Assembly: GCA_031289425.1 (NCBI GenBank)
Contig: JAITPM010000040.1
Coordinates: 1 to 55,422 of the forward strand
Reading direction: 5' to 3'
Origin: Fusobacteriaceae bacterium
GTDB taxonomy: Bacteria > Fusobacteriota > Fusobacteriia > Fusobacteriales > Fusobacteriaceae
DNA: 55,422 nucleotides
Shown here: positions 1 through 8,935 of the stretch, one piece after another
How positions within the stretch are numbered: the stretch's first letter is position 1
Layout of the letters: the number at the start of each line of letters is the position of its first letter
The notes under the pieces: generated by a model
Told to the model about the DNA's origin: nothing
Seen by the model: only the letters and a program-made list of their open reading frames with translations
The model's database searches: none
Position numbers and translations under genes: made by a program

Positions 1-898
1 ATTTAAGGAAAGTTGTGTGCGAATTAAAAATGAAGCTGGTGGATTTGCAAAATTGATTGAAGATGATTATAAAAATTATAGAAATAGTATGTCTATTTTA
101 GCAGATAAACAAGCTGATAGAAAAACTGTTATTGAAATTATTTCTAAATCGAGAGATATAGATATAAAAAAATTAGAAGTGGATTATTTAGAAAACACCA
201 GAAAAATAGATGAAAAAGATAAAAAAAGAATAGAATTATCTGCACAAAAGATTATTTGTAATTCAAACATAGATACTATACAAAAAAAAATTGATAGTTT
301 AATTGTAACTTCTGAAAAAAATGATAGAATAAAAAGATATATTCAATATTCAAATGAATTATTTGAATGGTTTGACCGAATATATCAAAATAATGAAAAA
401 GCTGTAAAAGAGAGCATATTAGATAGTGTTAATACTATTTTTAAAAAAATATATCATGGAAAAAGAAGTGTAATAATTAATGACAACTACCAAATTGCCC
501 TTTCTGCCCAAGTTGGTGACACTCAAAGATTAACAGATGAAAGTAAAGGATTAGAAACAGTGAAAAACTTTTCATTTATTATAGGACTTATTGATATTGC
601 TCGGAAACAAATACAAAATACAGAAGAAATTGGTCCAGGTGAAAATCTTAAAATGTCAATTGAACCATATCCCTTAATTATGGATGCTCCCTTCTCCAAT
701 GCTGATGAAAAACATATTGAAAGTATTTCACGGATTATTCCAAAAATAGCTGAACAAGTTATTTTAATAGTAATGAATAAAGATTGGGAATTTTCACGAA
801 AAGCATTAGAAGAAAAGGTTGGAGAATACTATATTATTGAAAAAGTAAATAATAGTGAAACATACTCTGTCATTAAAGGAGGAAATAAGTATGTTTGA
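1..898 (+). CDS. C-terminal part of SMC/Rad50-like ABC ATPase (5' truncated at window edge)
   Basis: Frame is open to the window start; coiled-coil-like region followed by PLIMDAPFSNADEKHIESISRIIPKIAEQVILIVMNKDWE, resembling the Walker B/D-loop region of SMC-like ATPases. Confidence 0.6.
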   Translation, partial: FKESCVRIKNEAGGFAKLIEDDYKNYRNSMSILADKQADRKTVIEIISKSRDIDIKKLEVDYLENTRKIDEKDKKRIELSAQKIICNSNIDTIQKKIDSLIVTSEKNDRIKRYIQYSNELFEWFDRIYQNNEKAVKESILDSVNTIFKKIYHGKRSVIINDNYQIALSAQVGDTQRLTDESKGLETVKNFSFIIGLIDIARKQIQNTEEIGPGENLKMSIEPYPLIMDAPFSNADEKHIESISRIIPKIAEQVILIVMNKDWEFSRKALEEKVGEYYIIEKVNNSETYSVIKGGNKYV

Positions 899-1391
899 TA
901 AAGATATAGAGTTAAAAGGTAAACATGCAACATATGTCAAATTTCTTAATGCTCATTCATCTCAACAAGATAAATCAAAAGGCGATCCCAACATTTTTGC
1001 GACTGCTATTGATGTATATATGATTGCGGCACTTATTGGAGTTTCTTATAATATAAAATCACAAGAAGATAAGACTAGTTCAGATGGAATAAGTATTTTT
1101 GTATCAGCATTTAAAAATCATTTTTCTGATATAGAAATTGTTTATAGATTAGTTTTTCTTAGTGAAAAATCAACAGATTTATCAGACAATGAAAAAATTG
1201 AAAGAGCATTTAAATTTGATGAAGATCCAGAAAAATTTGCAGAAAATATGATATTATTTCATCAATATGTTCGTGGTGGTATTGAATGGTTATATGAACA
1301 AATAAAAAATGCAACTACAAAAGAAGATTATCTCGAAAAAATAAATGAAATAATATCTTTATATATGAAAGATTTTTCAATTGGAAATTAG
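891..1391 (+). CDS. hypothetical protein, partner of the upstream SMC-like ATPase
   Basis: ATG at 891 (MFDKDIELKGKH...) preceded by GGAGG and overlapping the end of the ATPase gene; more plausible start than 855. Confidence 0.55.
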   Translation: MFDKDIELKGKHATYVKFLNAHSSQQDKSKGDPNIFATAIDVYMIAALIGVSYNIKSQEDKTSSDGISIFVSAFKNHFSDIEIVYRLVFLSEKSTDLSDNEKIERAFKFDEDPEKFAENMILFHQYVRGGIEWLYEQIKNATTKEDYLEKINEIISLYMKDFSIGN

Positions 1392-1462
1392 GATAATCAA
1401 TTAATAATAGGGAGTGTAAATTGTTTTATGTTTTTATAATAAATTTCTATGAGATTAAGAAT

Positions 1463-1492
1463 TAAAAAGACCAAATCCAACCGGATTTGGTC
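1463..1492 (-). terminator. intrinsic terminator of aminotransferase gene
   Basis: Minus strand GACCAAATCC-GGTT-GGATTTGGTC followed by TTTTTAAT. Confidence 0.8.
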
Positions 1493-1505
1493 CATATTAA
1501 ACCAT

Positions 1506-2672
1506 CTACCTCAAACTTCCCAAAAACCCCTCAACCCTATCAAACGCTTCTTTCAACTTCCCAATCTCCAACGTACAAGCTATTCTGACAAACTCAGGAG
1601 CCCCAAATGGTGTCCCGTCAATCATAAGAACATTACATTTATTCAGAAGTTGTGAAGCAAATTCCGGTGCAGTCATACCTGTTTTAGATATATTTATAAA
1701 TAAATATATCCCACCTTGACTCTTAAAACAATCAAATTCAGGTATTTTTATAGTTCTTTCATAACAATATTCTATTCTTTCTCTAAAAATAGGTATATTT
1801 TTTGCCCTTATTCTCTCAAAATCAGATAAAGCATGGAATGCAGCTCTTTGAGAAGGTGCCGGAGGGCTATAAATCAAAGACTCGTTTATAAATTCCATTG
1901 TATCAATCAATTTATAGACATCTGATATAGCATACCCTATTCTCCATCCTGTCATAGCAAAGTTTTTTGAAAAACTACAGATAGAGATGCATCTATCTCT
2001 CATTCCTTCGATTGCTATAGCGGGTATAAATGGAGTGTCGTATGAAAAGAAGTCATAGACATCATCAGCTATTACGAGAATATCATATTTTACAGCCAAA
2101 TCTCTGACTATTTCCATACTTTTTTGATTATAGCAAACTCCAGTCGGATTGCCTGGTGTATTTATTATGATTGCTTTAGTTTTTGACGTGATTTTATTTT
2201 CTATATCTTCTTTTACCAATTGAAAATTGTTTTCAAATTTAGTGTGTACTATTACCGGGATACCGCCTGAATGCTCAATTTGCGCCCTGTAAACAGGAAA
2301 AAATGGAGCCAGCAAAATTATCTCTTCTCCATCGTTTAATATAGATTTTAAAGCGAGACTTAATCCATGTGATGCACTTGTTGTAATCAACACACTTTTA
2401 GGCTCAAACTCGTAATTTGTAAAATTTTTCTTGTGATATTCTGCTATTAGTTGCCTTAATTCCAATATCCCATAGGGGTCAGTGTAATGTGTAAAACCGG
2501 CTTTGGCATCGTTCATTGCTTTTTCTATAACTATGCTGTCAGTAGTAATATCCAAATCCCCTATTCCTAGATTAATCAGAGGAAGAGTGCAATCACTCCT
2601 ATTATTCATATTCCCCATAGGTTTTTTAATATTTTCAAATTTCTTAGCTATCATTTGCCTCATTAATCTCAT
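1506..2672 (-). CDS. PLP-dependent class I/II aminotransferase
   Basis: NTPGNPTGVCYN and SFSKNFAMTGWRIGY (PLP lysine region) motifs. Confidence 0.9.
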   Translation of the reverse strand: MRLMRQMIAKKFENIKKPMGNMNNRSDCTLPLINLGIGDLDITTDSIVIEKAMNDAKAGFTHYTDPYGILELRQLIAEYHKKNFTNYEFEPKSVLITTSASHGLSLALKSILNDGEEIILLAPFFPVYRAQIEHSGGIPVIVHTKFENNFQLVKEDIENKITSKTKAIIINTPGNPTGVCYNQKSMEIVRDLAVKYDILVIADDVYDFFSYDTPFIPAIAIEGMRDRCISICSFSKNFAMTGWRIGYAISDVYKLIDTMEFINESLIYSPPAPSQRAAFHALSDFERIRAKNIPIFRERIEYCYERTIKIPEFDCFKSQGGIYLFINISKTGMTAPEFASQLLNKCNVLMIDGTPFGAPEFVRIACTLEIGKLKEAFDRVEGFLGSLR

Positions 2673-2780
2673 CTCCGGATTATATATATATTTTTATAAA
2701 CTATTATTATTTATGAGCGCATTAATAATGCGCCCATAATTTATAATAACAGAACAATTTTCTTAGTTAGTCTAAATATT

Positions 2781-3524
2781 CTAAATTCCGTATTTTTCTC
2801 TTAATTTTTGGATAGTACCATCATCTAACAATTCTTGGATAGCTTTACTTACTTTATCTCTAAGTTCAGTATCGTCTTTATGAAATGCGATTGCCTTAGG
2901 TTCTCCTTCTAGAGCGCCCACATATATTGTAGTATCTTTATTTTTTTCATAATATTCCTTCGCAACACTTTCGTCCATTACTATTCCATCTACTTTTCCA
3001 CTTATCAAAGCTATCAAAGCACCAGTGTTATTAGAATATGGAACAACTTTAGCATCTTTTATTTTTTGAGCTCTAGCTTCTTTTGTAGTACCTATTTCAG
3101 CTCCGTAAGATTTTCCTTCCAAATCGTCCATTCCTTTTATTGGATTTATTTTATTTGTTAAAATTGCAGCATTTGATGTCAAATACCCTATTGAAAAATT
3201 AACAGCTTTTTCTCTTTCAGGAGTTACACTCATACCTGCGATTGCTATATCGACTTTTTTAGTTTGCATAGCAGGAATTAATCCGGCAAAATCTATATTT
3301 GCCCATTTATATTTGAATCCAACTTTTTTAGAGACCAATTCTATAAGGTCAGCATCGAATCCTTTGATAACACCATCTTCAACGAATTCAAATGGTGGAT
3401 ATTCAGCATTTGTTCCCACTATATATTCCTTATCATCGGCTATTGCATGATTTGAGCTCATAAACATTCCAGTTACAATCACTAACATTAACATAACTAA
3501 TTTTAATACTTTTTTCATTTTCAT
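2781..3524 (-). CDS. amino-acid ABC transporter substrate-binding protein (family 3, arginine/polar amino-acid type)
   Basis: Signal peptide; YIVGTNAEYPPFEF, GFDADLIELV and GMSVTPEREKAVNFS motifs. Confidence 0.9.
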   Translation of the reverse strand: MKMKKVLKLVMLMLVIVTGMFMSSNHAIADDKEYIVGTNAEYPPFEFVEDGVIKGFDADLIELVSKKVGFKYKWANIDFAGLIPAMQTKKVDIAIAGMSVTPEREKAVNFSIGYLTSNAAILTNKINPIKGMDDLEGKSYGAEIGTTKEARAQKIKDAKVVPYSNNTGALIALISGKVDGIVMDESVAKEYYEKNKDTTIYVGALEGEPKAIAFHKDDTELRDKVSKAIQELLDDGTIQKLREKYGI

Positions 3525-3553
3525 TCCTCCATTTTAATTTTAATAAATTTTTA

Positions 3554-3587
3554 ATAAAAAAACACTAATTCATATAGAATTAGTGTT
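3554..3587 (-). terminator. leader terminator/attenuator upstream of the substrate-binding protein gene
   Basis: Minus strand AACACTAATTC-TATAT-GAATTAGTGTT followed by T7, lying between promoter and start codon. Confidence 0.75.
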
Positions 3588-3642
3588 AAAGTTAACTTAA
3601 ATAAAACAAACTAAAACATTTGCTATAAGAAAAACACCACAT

Positions 3643-3708
3643 CTATAAATGAATACGCAAAAATATTCTTTTGTATTGTGTTAAATTCCTTATACGCCTT
3701 GTAAACAT
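3643..3708 (-). CDS. putative Arg-rich leader peptide MFTRRIRNLTQYKRIFLRIHL
   Basis: 21 codons with 5 Arg; AGGTGG ribosome-binding site 5 nt upstream; terminator hairpin follows 56 nt after the stop. Confidence 0.6.
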   Translation of the reverse strand: MFTRRIRNLTQYKRIFLRIHL

Positions 3709-3753
3709 GATATCCACCTATTTTAAAATTTATTAATTTATTATATTAAAGTG

Positions 3754-3782
3754 ATTATATCGTATCTTTTCTTGTTTGTCAA
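3754..3782 (-). promoter_or_regulatory. sigma70-type promoter TTGACA-N17-TATAAT
   Basis: Perfect consensus hexamers with 17-nt spacing on the minus strand. Confidence 0.8.
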
Positions 3783-3837
3783 CTTTTTTATTTAAAATTT
3801 TTTCATGGGTTAAATAAAAAACCAAAATTTCATCTTC

Positions 3838-3873
3838 ATAATAATCTAGCTCGTACCAGAACTAGATTATTAT
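3838..3873 (-). terminator. hairpin downstream of etfA
   Basis: ATAATAATCTAG...CTAGATTATTAT inverted repeat after the etfA stop. Confidence 0.6.
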
Positions 3874-3911
3874 AAAGATGTTCAGTTGTAAAACATATGA
3901 GAAAATAAGTT

Positions 3912-4916
3912 TTAACTTTCTTTTAATTTCTTTACTTCGTTTATCATAACAGGTAGAGCTTCCAATACATTTCCTACGATACCTATATCAGCTACTTCAA
4001 ATATAGGTGCATCTTCGTCTTTATTTATTGCTACCACATAGTCGGAGTTACTCATTCCGGACGTATGTTGTACAGCACCTGATACTCCGCAGGCTATATA
4101 AAGTTTTGGAGCTACTATTTTACCAGATTGTCCCACTTGATGTACACGTGGTACCCATCCTGCCTCTATTACTGGTCTTGTAGCTCCTACTACTCCGCCC
4201 AATAATTTTGCTAATTCTTTAATAAGTTCATAGTTTTCAGCACTGCCCATTCCACGACCGCCGGTAACTATAATTTCAGCTTCTTCAAGATTTACACTTT
4301 CAGATATTTCTTTAACTATTTCTATAACTTTTGTTTTTATAGAATCAATAGATATTTTGATATCTTCAGCTATTACTTCACCTTTTTTGTTGGTATCTTG
4401 TTCTATTTTTTTGAAAGCAGATGACCTCAAACTACCTATTTGTGGTCTGCTGTTATCTATGGTCATATCAGTAAAGACTGTACCACCGTATGCAGCACAT
4501 GTCCATATTACATTTCCTTTATCATCTATATCAATGTTAAAAGCATCAGTAACAGAACCGGTCTTTAACCTTACAGCAAGTTTTCCTGATAGGTCTTTTC
4601 CGTTTTGTGTAGCACCCAGAAGAATTGTAGATGGTGTATATTTTTCTGCGATTTTTTGCAATACTTCTGTATAAATATCCAAATTAAATTTATCATATTC
4701 ATCAGAATCTATAGTAACAACTTTATTCGCTCCAAAAGATATTATTTCATCTGTAAGGTTTTTGATATTTTTTCCAATTAGAACAGCTATTATTTCTTCA
4801 TTTGTTTTAGAAGCTATTTTATTAGCTGCACCTAAGACTTCCAAACTAATTTTAGAAATTTTGGAATCAGCAATTTCTATAAATACCAAAATATTTTTAA
4901 ATTTAGAAAAGTCCAT
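3912..4916 (-). CDS. etfA: electron transfer flavoprotein subunit alpha
   Basis: C-terminal FAD-binding region GGRGMGS...RPVIEAGWVPRVHQVGQSGKIVAPKLYIACGVSGAVQHTSGM. Confidence 0.95.
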   Translation of the reverse strand: MDFSKFKNILVFIEIADSKISKISLEVLGAANKIASKTNEEIIAVLIGKNIKNLTDEIISFGANKVVTIDSDEYDKFNLDIYTEVLQKIAEKYTPSTILLGATQNGKDLSGKLAVRLKTGSVTDAFNIDIDDKGNVIWTCAAYGGTVFTDMTIDNSRPQIGSLRSSAFKKIEQDTNKKGEVIAEDIKISIDSIKTKVIEIVKEISESVNLEEAEIIVTGGRGMGSAENYELIKELAKLLGGVVGATRPVIEAGWVPRVHQVGQSGKIVAPKLYIACGVSGAVQHTSGMSNSDYVVAINKDEDAPIFEVADIGIVGNVLEALPVMINEVKKLKES

Positions 4917-4963
4917 TTTTTAATTCCCTCCTTAGATTTTTATTGGGTAGATCATAATACTAT

Positions 4964-5770
4964 TTAAATAACCTTAGCTTCTACCATCATTGCTATAGCT
5001 TTTAATGTAGATTCTTCACATTTTTCTTCTTTGATTTTTATTCCCGCTTGTCTTTTAGGAGGTTCATAATATTTCAATGTCTTTACATAAACTCCGCTTT
5101 CACCTATTTTTGAATTATCGATATCCTTGAGATCAGCTGCTTTTATTTCGTCAATAGCCATTTTTCTTGCAGCCATTTTATTTTTTATAGTTGGATATCT
5201 CGGATCATAATTTGGTTTTGTTATTGTTACCACAGCAGGTAATACTGATTCAATGACTATATATCCCTCTTCTGTTTCATGTTTTGCAGATATTCCGGCA
5301 GCAGCAGGATTTATTTCTATAATATTTGTGATAAGTCCTCTATCCAATTGTTCGGCCAATTGGCATCCCACTTGTCCTGCTGTACTATCTGTAGTTTCTT
5401 TCCCACAGAAAATTATATCATATTTCTTACCATTTTTTTCTTCCAAGTATGCGATAGCTTTGGCCAAAATATAGCTTGTCTCAATTGCATCGGAATCATT
5501 GAATACATCATCTCTTACGAGAAAGGCTTTGTTTGCTCCTACAGAAAGACAACTTCTAAGTGCATCCTTAGCACTATCTTTTCCTATTGATAATGCTGTT
5601 ATTTCTCCACCGTTCGCTTCTTTGAATCTAGCGGCCATTTCTAAGGCATAGGTATCAAAGGCATTTACTGTTTTGTCAATAGCATCAATTATTGGTAGGT
5701 TCGTCACTTTATCTACTTTTACTTCGATAGAATCATCAGGTACTTGTTTTATACAAATCAGAATTTCCAT
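4964..5770 (-). CDS. etfB: electron transfer flavoprotein subunit beta
   Basis: MEILICIKQVPDD...; FCGKETTDSTAGQVGCQLAE. Confidence 0.95.
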   Translation of the reverse strand: MEILICIKQVPDDSIEVKVDKVTNLPIIDAIDKTVNAFDTYALEMAARFKEANGGEITALSIGKDSAKDALRSCLSVGANKAFLVRDDVFNDSDAIETSYILAKAIAYLEEKNGKKYDIIFCGKETTDSTAGQVGCQLAEQLDRGLITNIIEINPAAAGISAKHETEEGYIVIESVLPAVVTITKPNYDPRYPTIKNKMAARKMAIDEIKAADLKDIDNSKIGESGVYVKTLKYYEPPKRQAGIKIKEEKCEESTLKAIAMMVEAKVI

Positions 5771-5781
5771 TTAAGTCCCCC

Positions 5782-6918
5782 TTATCTTCCGATTACATTA
5801 CTTGAAATTACAATTCTTTGGATTTCATTGGATCCTTCAAATATTTGGAAAATTTTGGCATCTCTTATAAGTTTTTCAACCGGATATTCTCTACTATATC
5901 CATATCCACCAAACACTTGGATCGCTTCTGAAGCTACTTCCATAGCAATATCTCCTGCATAACATTTAGAAATAGCTGATTCTACTGCATATGGTAATCC
6001 TAAATCCATTAGAGTAAGTGCATGTGCTACCATTTGACGTGCAGTCTCAGTTTTTATTACCATATCTGCTACTTTAAATTGTAATGCTTGATTTTTTATG
6101 ATAGGTTTTCCAAATTGAATTCTTTCTTTTCCGTATGCTATAGCTTCATTTATACCTCTTTGAGCTATTCCAGTAGCTATACATCCCATCCAAGCTCTTG
6201 CTTGATCCAGAGTTTTCATAGCTATACCGAATCCTTTTCCTTCTCCACCGATAAGATTGGCAGCAGGTATTCTACAATCTTCCAATACGACATCACATGT
6301 ATTTGATGTTCTGATTCCGAGTTTATCTTCATGATTACCACTACTCAAGCCTTTTGTCCCTTTTTCAACGTAAAACATTGATATTCCTTTTGTTCCTTGA
6401 GACTTATCAGTCATAGCAGTTATGCAATAAAAAGAAGCCACTCCACCATTTGTGATGAAACATTTTCTGCCGTTTAATACGTAAGAATCACCATCTTTTA
6501 CAGCTACTGTTTTCCCTGCTGAAGCATCAGATCCTGCTGATGGTTCTGTCAAACAGAATGCTGCAAATCCGCCGTCTATTATTAATTTAGAAGCCCTTTT
6601 TTTTTGTTCCTTAGTTCCACCTATAAGAACGGGTTTTAGTCCCAGACCACTTGCAGAAATGGTAGTTGCAAATCCTGCATCTGCTATAGCCATTTGTTCC
6701 ATCAATGCTGCTACAGTAACTCTGTCTAGTCCAAGTCCTCCGAATTCTTCAGGGACTTCTAACATATGCAATTGCATTTCTATTGCCTTATCATATATTT
6801 CTTTTGGCCATTCACCAGATTTATCATATTCCTTGCATTGTTCTTTTACTTCCTTTTCACAAAAAGCCTTCACCTCAGCCAATAGATCCTTATCATCCTC
6901 TCTAATAATGTATGCCAT
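5782..6918 (-). CDS. acyl-CoA dehydrogenase
   Basis: CLTEPSAGSDAS, ITNGGVA, FGGYGYSREYPVEKLIRDAKIFQIFEGSNEIQRIVIS; start chosen at MAYIIRED. Confidence 0.93.
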   Translation of the reverse strand: MAYIIREDDKDLLAEVKAFCEKEVKEQCKEYDKSGEWPKEIYDKAIEMQLHMLEVPEEFGGLGLDRVTVAALMEQMAIADAGFATTISASGLGLKPVLIGGTKEQKKRASKLIIDGGFAAFCLTEPSAGSDASAGKTVAVKDGDSYVLNGRKCFITNGGVASFYCITAMTDKSQGTKGISMFYVEKGTKGLSSGNHEDKLGIRTSNTCDVVLEDCRIPAANLIGGEGKGFGIAMKTLDQARAWMGCIATGIAQRGINEAIAYGKERIQFGKPIIKNQALQFKVADMVIKTETARQMVAHALTLMDLGLPYAVESAISKCYAGDIAMEVASEAIQVFGGYGYSREYPVEKLIRDAKIFQIFEGSNEIQRIVISSNVIGR

Positions 6919-6987
6919 GTAAAATACCTCCATTTTTTATTTGATACTAAGAATTTTATGAATTTTATGTTTCGATCAAATTAAGTA

Positions 6988-8409
6988 CTATAATTTATAA
7001 CAAACTTTACCTGGGTTTAAAATCAAGTTAGGGTCAAAAAGTTTTTTAATATCTTGCATTAATTTTATGTTTACAGGACCAACGAAATCAGCCAAATATT
7101 CTACTTTACCATGTCCTATTCCATGTTCTCCAGATATTAATCCGCCTACGTCACTAGCTCTTTTATATATAACTTTCATAAATTCATCGACTTTTTCTTT
7201 GAATATATCTAGTTGCATATCATTACTGCATGTGTATATATGTAGATTACCATCGCCTGCATGTCCAAAACTCTTTATTTTAAATCCATAATCGTTTTCT
7301 AAAGAGTTTACAAATTTCAAATAATTTGCTATTTCACTTACAGGAACAACTACGTCACATTCATCCAAAAGTTTTGTATCAGCTGTTATGGCTTCAAGGA
7401 AAGATCCTCTTGCTGCCCATGCATCTCTCTTTTTAACCGGAGTATCTGCTACTATTACGTCTAGAGCACCACTTTCTAATACTATTTCTGTAGCTTTTTC
7501 TATGATTTCATATATAGCTTCTTCAGATTCACCATCAAAAGTAACAAGCAAATATGCTCCTATTTCTTTACCATCGAATTGTTGTGGGAATACAGCTTTT
7601 CCAACATATTTTTCAGATGAAATTACTATTTCTCTTTCCATGAATTCTAGTGCTTGTGGATCTAAATGATTTGCTAAAAACTTTGGAACAGTTGCTATAC
7701 ATTCATCCAAGCTTACGTAAGGTATAATTAGACTTATTATTTCTTTCGGTTGAGGTATTATTTTCAGAGTAAGCTCAGTAATAATTCCCAGAGTTCCTTC
7801 AGAACCAATTAATAGATTTAACAAGCTATATCCTGAACTTGTTTTAGATACTGTTGCACCTAATTTTGTGATTTCTCCTGTAGGTAGTACTACAGTCATT
7901 GCACGCACATAGTCACGAGTAGTTCCGTATTTTACGGCTCTCATTCCACCGGCATTTGTAGCTACATTTCCACCCAAAGTAGCAAATTTTTCTCCAGGAT
8001 CAGGTGGGTATAATAAACCTTTTTTTGTTACATCTTCTGCTAGATCATTTAGTAATAATCCGGCTTCTACTGTAACGACAAAATTTTCCAAGTCATATCC
8101 GAGTATCTTGTTCATTTTTACTGTGGAAAGAAGTACTCCACCGTTTATACAAACTGCTCCACCAACTAGACCAGTTCCGGCTCCTCTTGGAACCACTGGA
8201 ATCAAATGTTTGTTACATATTTTAATTATTTCTGATACTTCCTCTGTTGTCAGAGCTTCTATTACGACTTCAGGAAGTCCTGTACCGTATATAGGCATTT
8301 CATCATGGGTATAATCTTCGTTTATTTCACTTCCTGAGTAAACTCTGTTAGGCGTGATTTTTTTAAATTCCTCAATGATTTCAGGCGAAACCTTATTATA
8401 AGTTGCCAT
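6988..8409 (-). CDS. FAD-linked 2-hydroxyacid oxidase/dehydrogenase (GlcD/lactate dehydrogenase type)
   Basis: VPRGAGTGLVGGAV, TLGGNVATNAGG, GHAGDGNLHIYTCS, SGEHGIGHGK motifs; start chosen at MATYNK. Confidence 0.9.
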   Translation of the reverse strand: MATYNKVSPEIIEEFKKITPNRVYSGSEINEDYTHDEMPIYGTGLPEVVIEALTTEEVSEIIKICNKHLIPVVPRGAGTGLVGGAVCINGGVLLSTVKMNKILGYDLENFVVTVEAGLLLNDLAEDVTKKGLLYPPDPGEKFATLGGNVATNAGGMRAVKYGTTRDYVRAMTVVLPTGEITKLGATVSKTSSGYSLLNLLIGSEGTLGIITELTLKIIPQPKEIISLIIPYVSLDECIATVPKFLANHLDPQALEFMEREIVISSEKYVGKAVFPQQFDGKEIGAYLLVTFDGESEEAIYEIIEKATEIVLESGALDVIVADTPVKKRDAWAARGSFLEAITADTKLLDECDVVVPVSEIANYLKFVNSLENDYGFKIKSFGHAGDGNLHIYTCSNDMQLDIFKEKVDEFMKVIYKRASDVGGLISGEHGIGHGKVEYLADFVGPVNIKLMQDIKKLFDPNLILNPGKVCYKL

Positions 8410-8540
8410 AATTCCCTCCTTATTAAATTTCAAATTTATAAAACTTAAAATAAGCATCTATATTAAAAAAACTTATTTTCAAACTTTGGAAAAACACAAT
8501 AAACAAATTCAGATAAATTTACGATTGTTAAGTTATTAAG

Positions 8541-8551
8541 TGGTACTACCA
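8541..8551. promoter_or_regulatory. putative GntR/FadR-family operator TGGTACTACCA
   Basis: Matches TGGTNNNACCA, a FadR/LldR/PdhR-type half-site arrangement; recurs nearby. Confidence 0.6.
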
Positions 8552-8695
8552 GTAAAGAAGATGAACATAACTTTAATTATTTGAATTTTTATTAAAATAA
8601 ATTTTGTTGAATGATTGTTTAAGGTTTTTTTCATCGGGTAAAATAAAATTTCAAATATCTTATAACCGTATATTCTAGAATAAAATATTAAAAAG

Positions 8696-8706
8696 TGGTT
8701 CTACCT
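8696..8706. promoter_or_regulatory. putative GntR/FadR-family operator TGGTTCTACCT
   Basis: Second copy (one mismatch) upstream of the dehydrogenase gene. Confidence 0.5.
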
Positions 8707-8864
8707 TAACTATTAATATAATTATAACTTGAAACATCTAAATATTCAAGTATGAAATCGAATATTTCATTTATTTTATTTTTTGATAAAAAAAAATAAA
8801 ATGCTATAAAATTTATTGTTCAAATATTGATTTTCTTTCTCTTCTAGCATATACTATTAAAATA

Positions 8865-8891
8865 TCTCTGGCAGTTTTACACTGCCAGAGA
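8865..8891 (-). terminator. hairpin downstream of the lactate permease gene
   Basis: Perfect 10-bp stem TCTCTGGCAG/CTGCCAGAGA followed by TATTTT on the minus strand. Confidence 0.65.
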
Positions 8892-8935
8892 AATATATAA
8901 TAAACTGACTTGTTTATATTTTTTAATATTAATAT

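Noticed and set aside
1-1391. DndD/DndE phosphorothioation genes
   Set aside because: The small protein does not resemble DndE as I know it and the upstream dnd genes are not visible.
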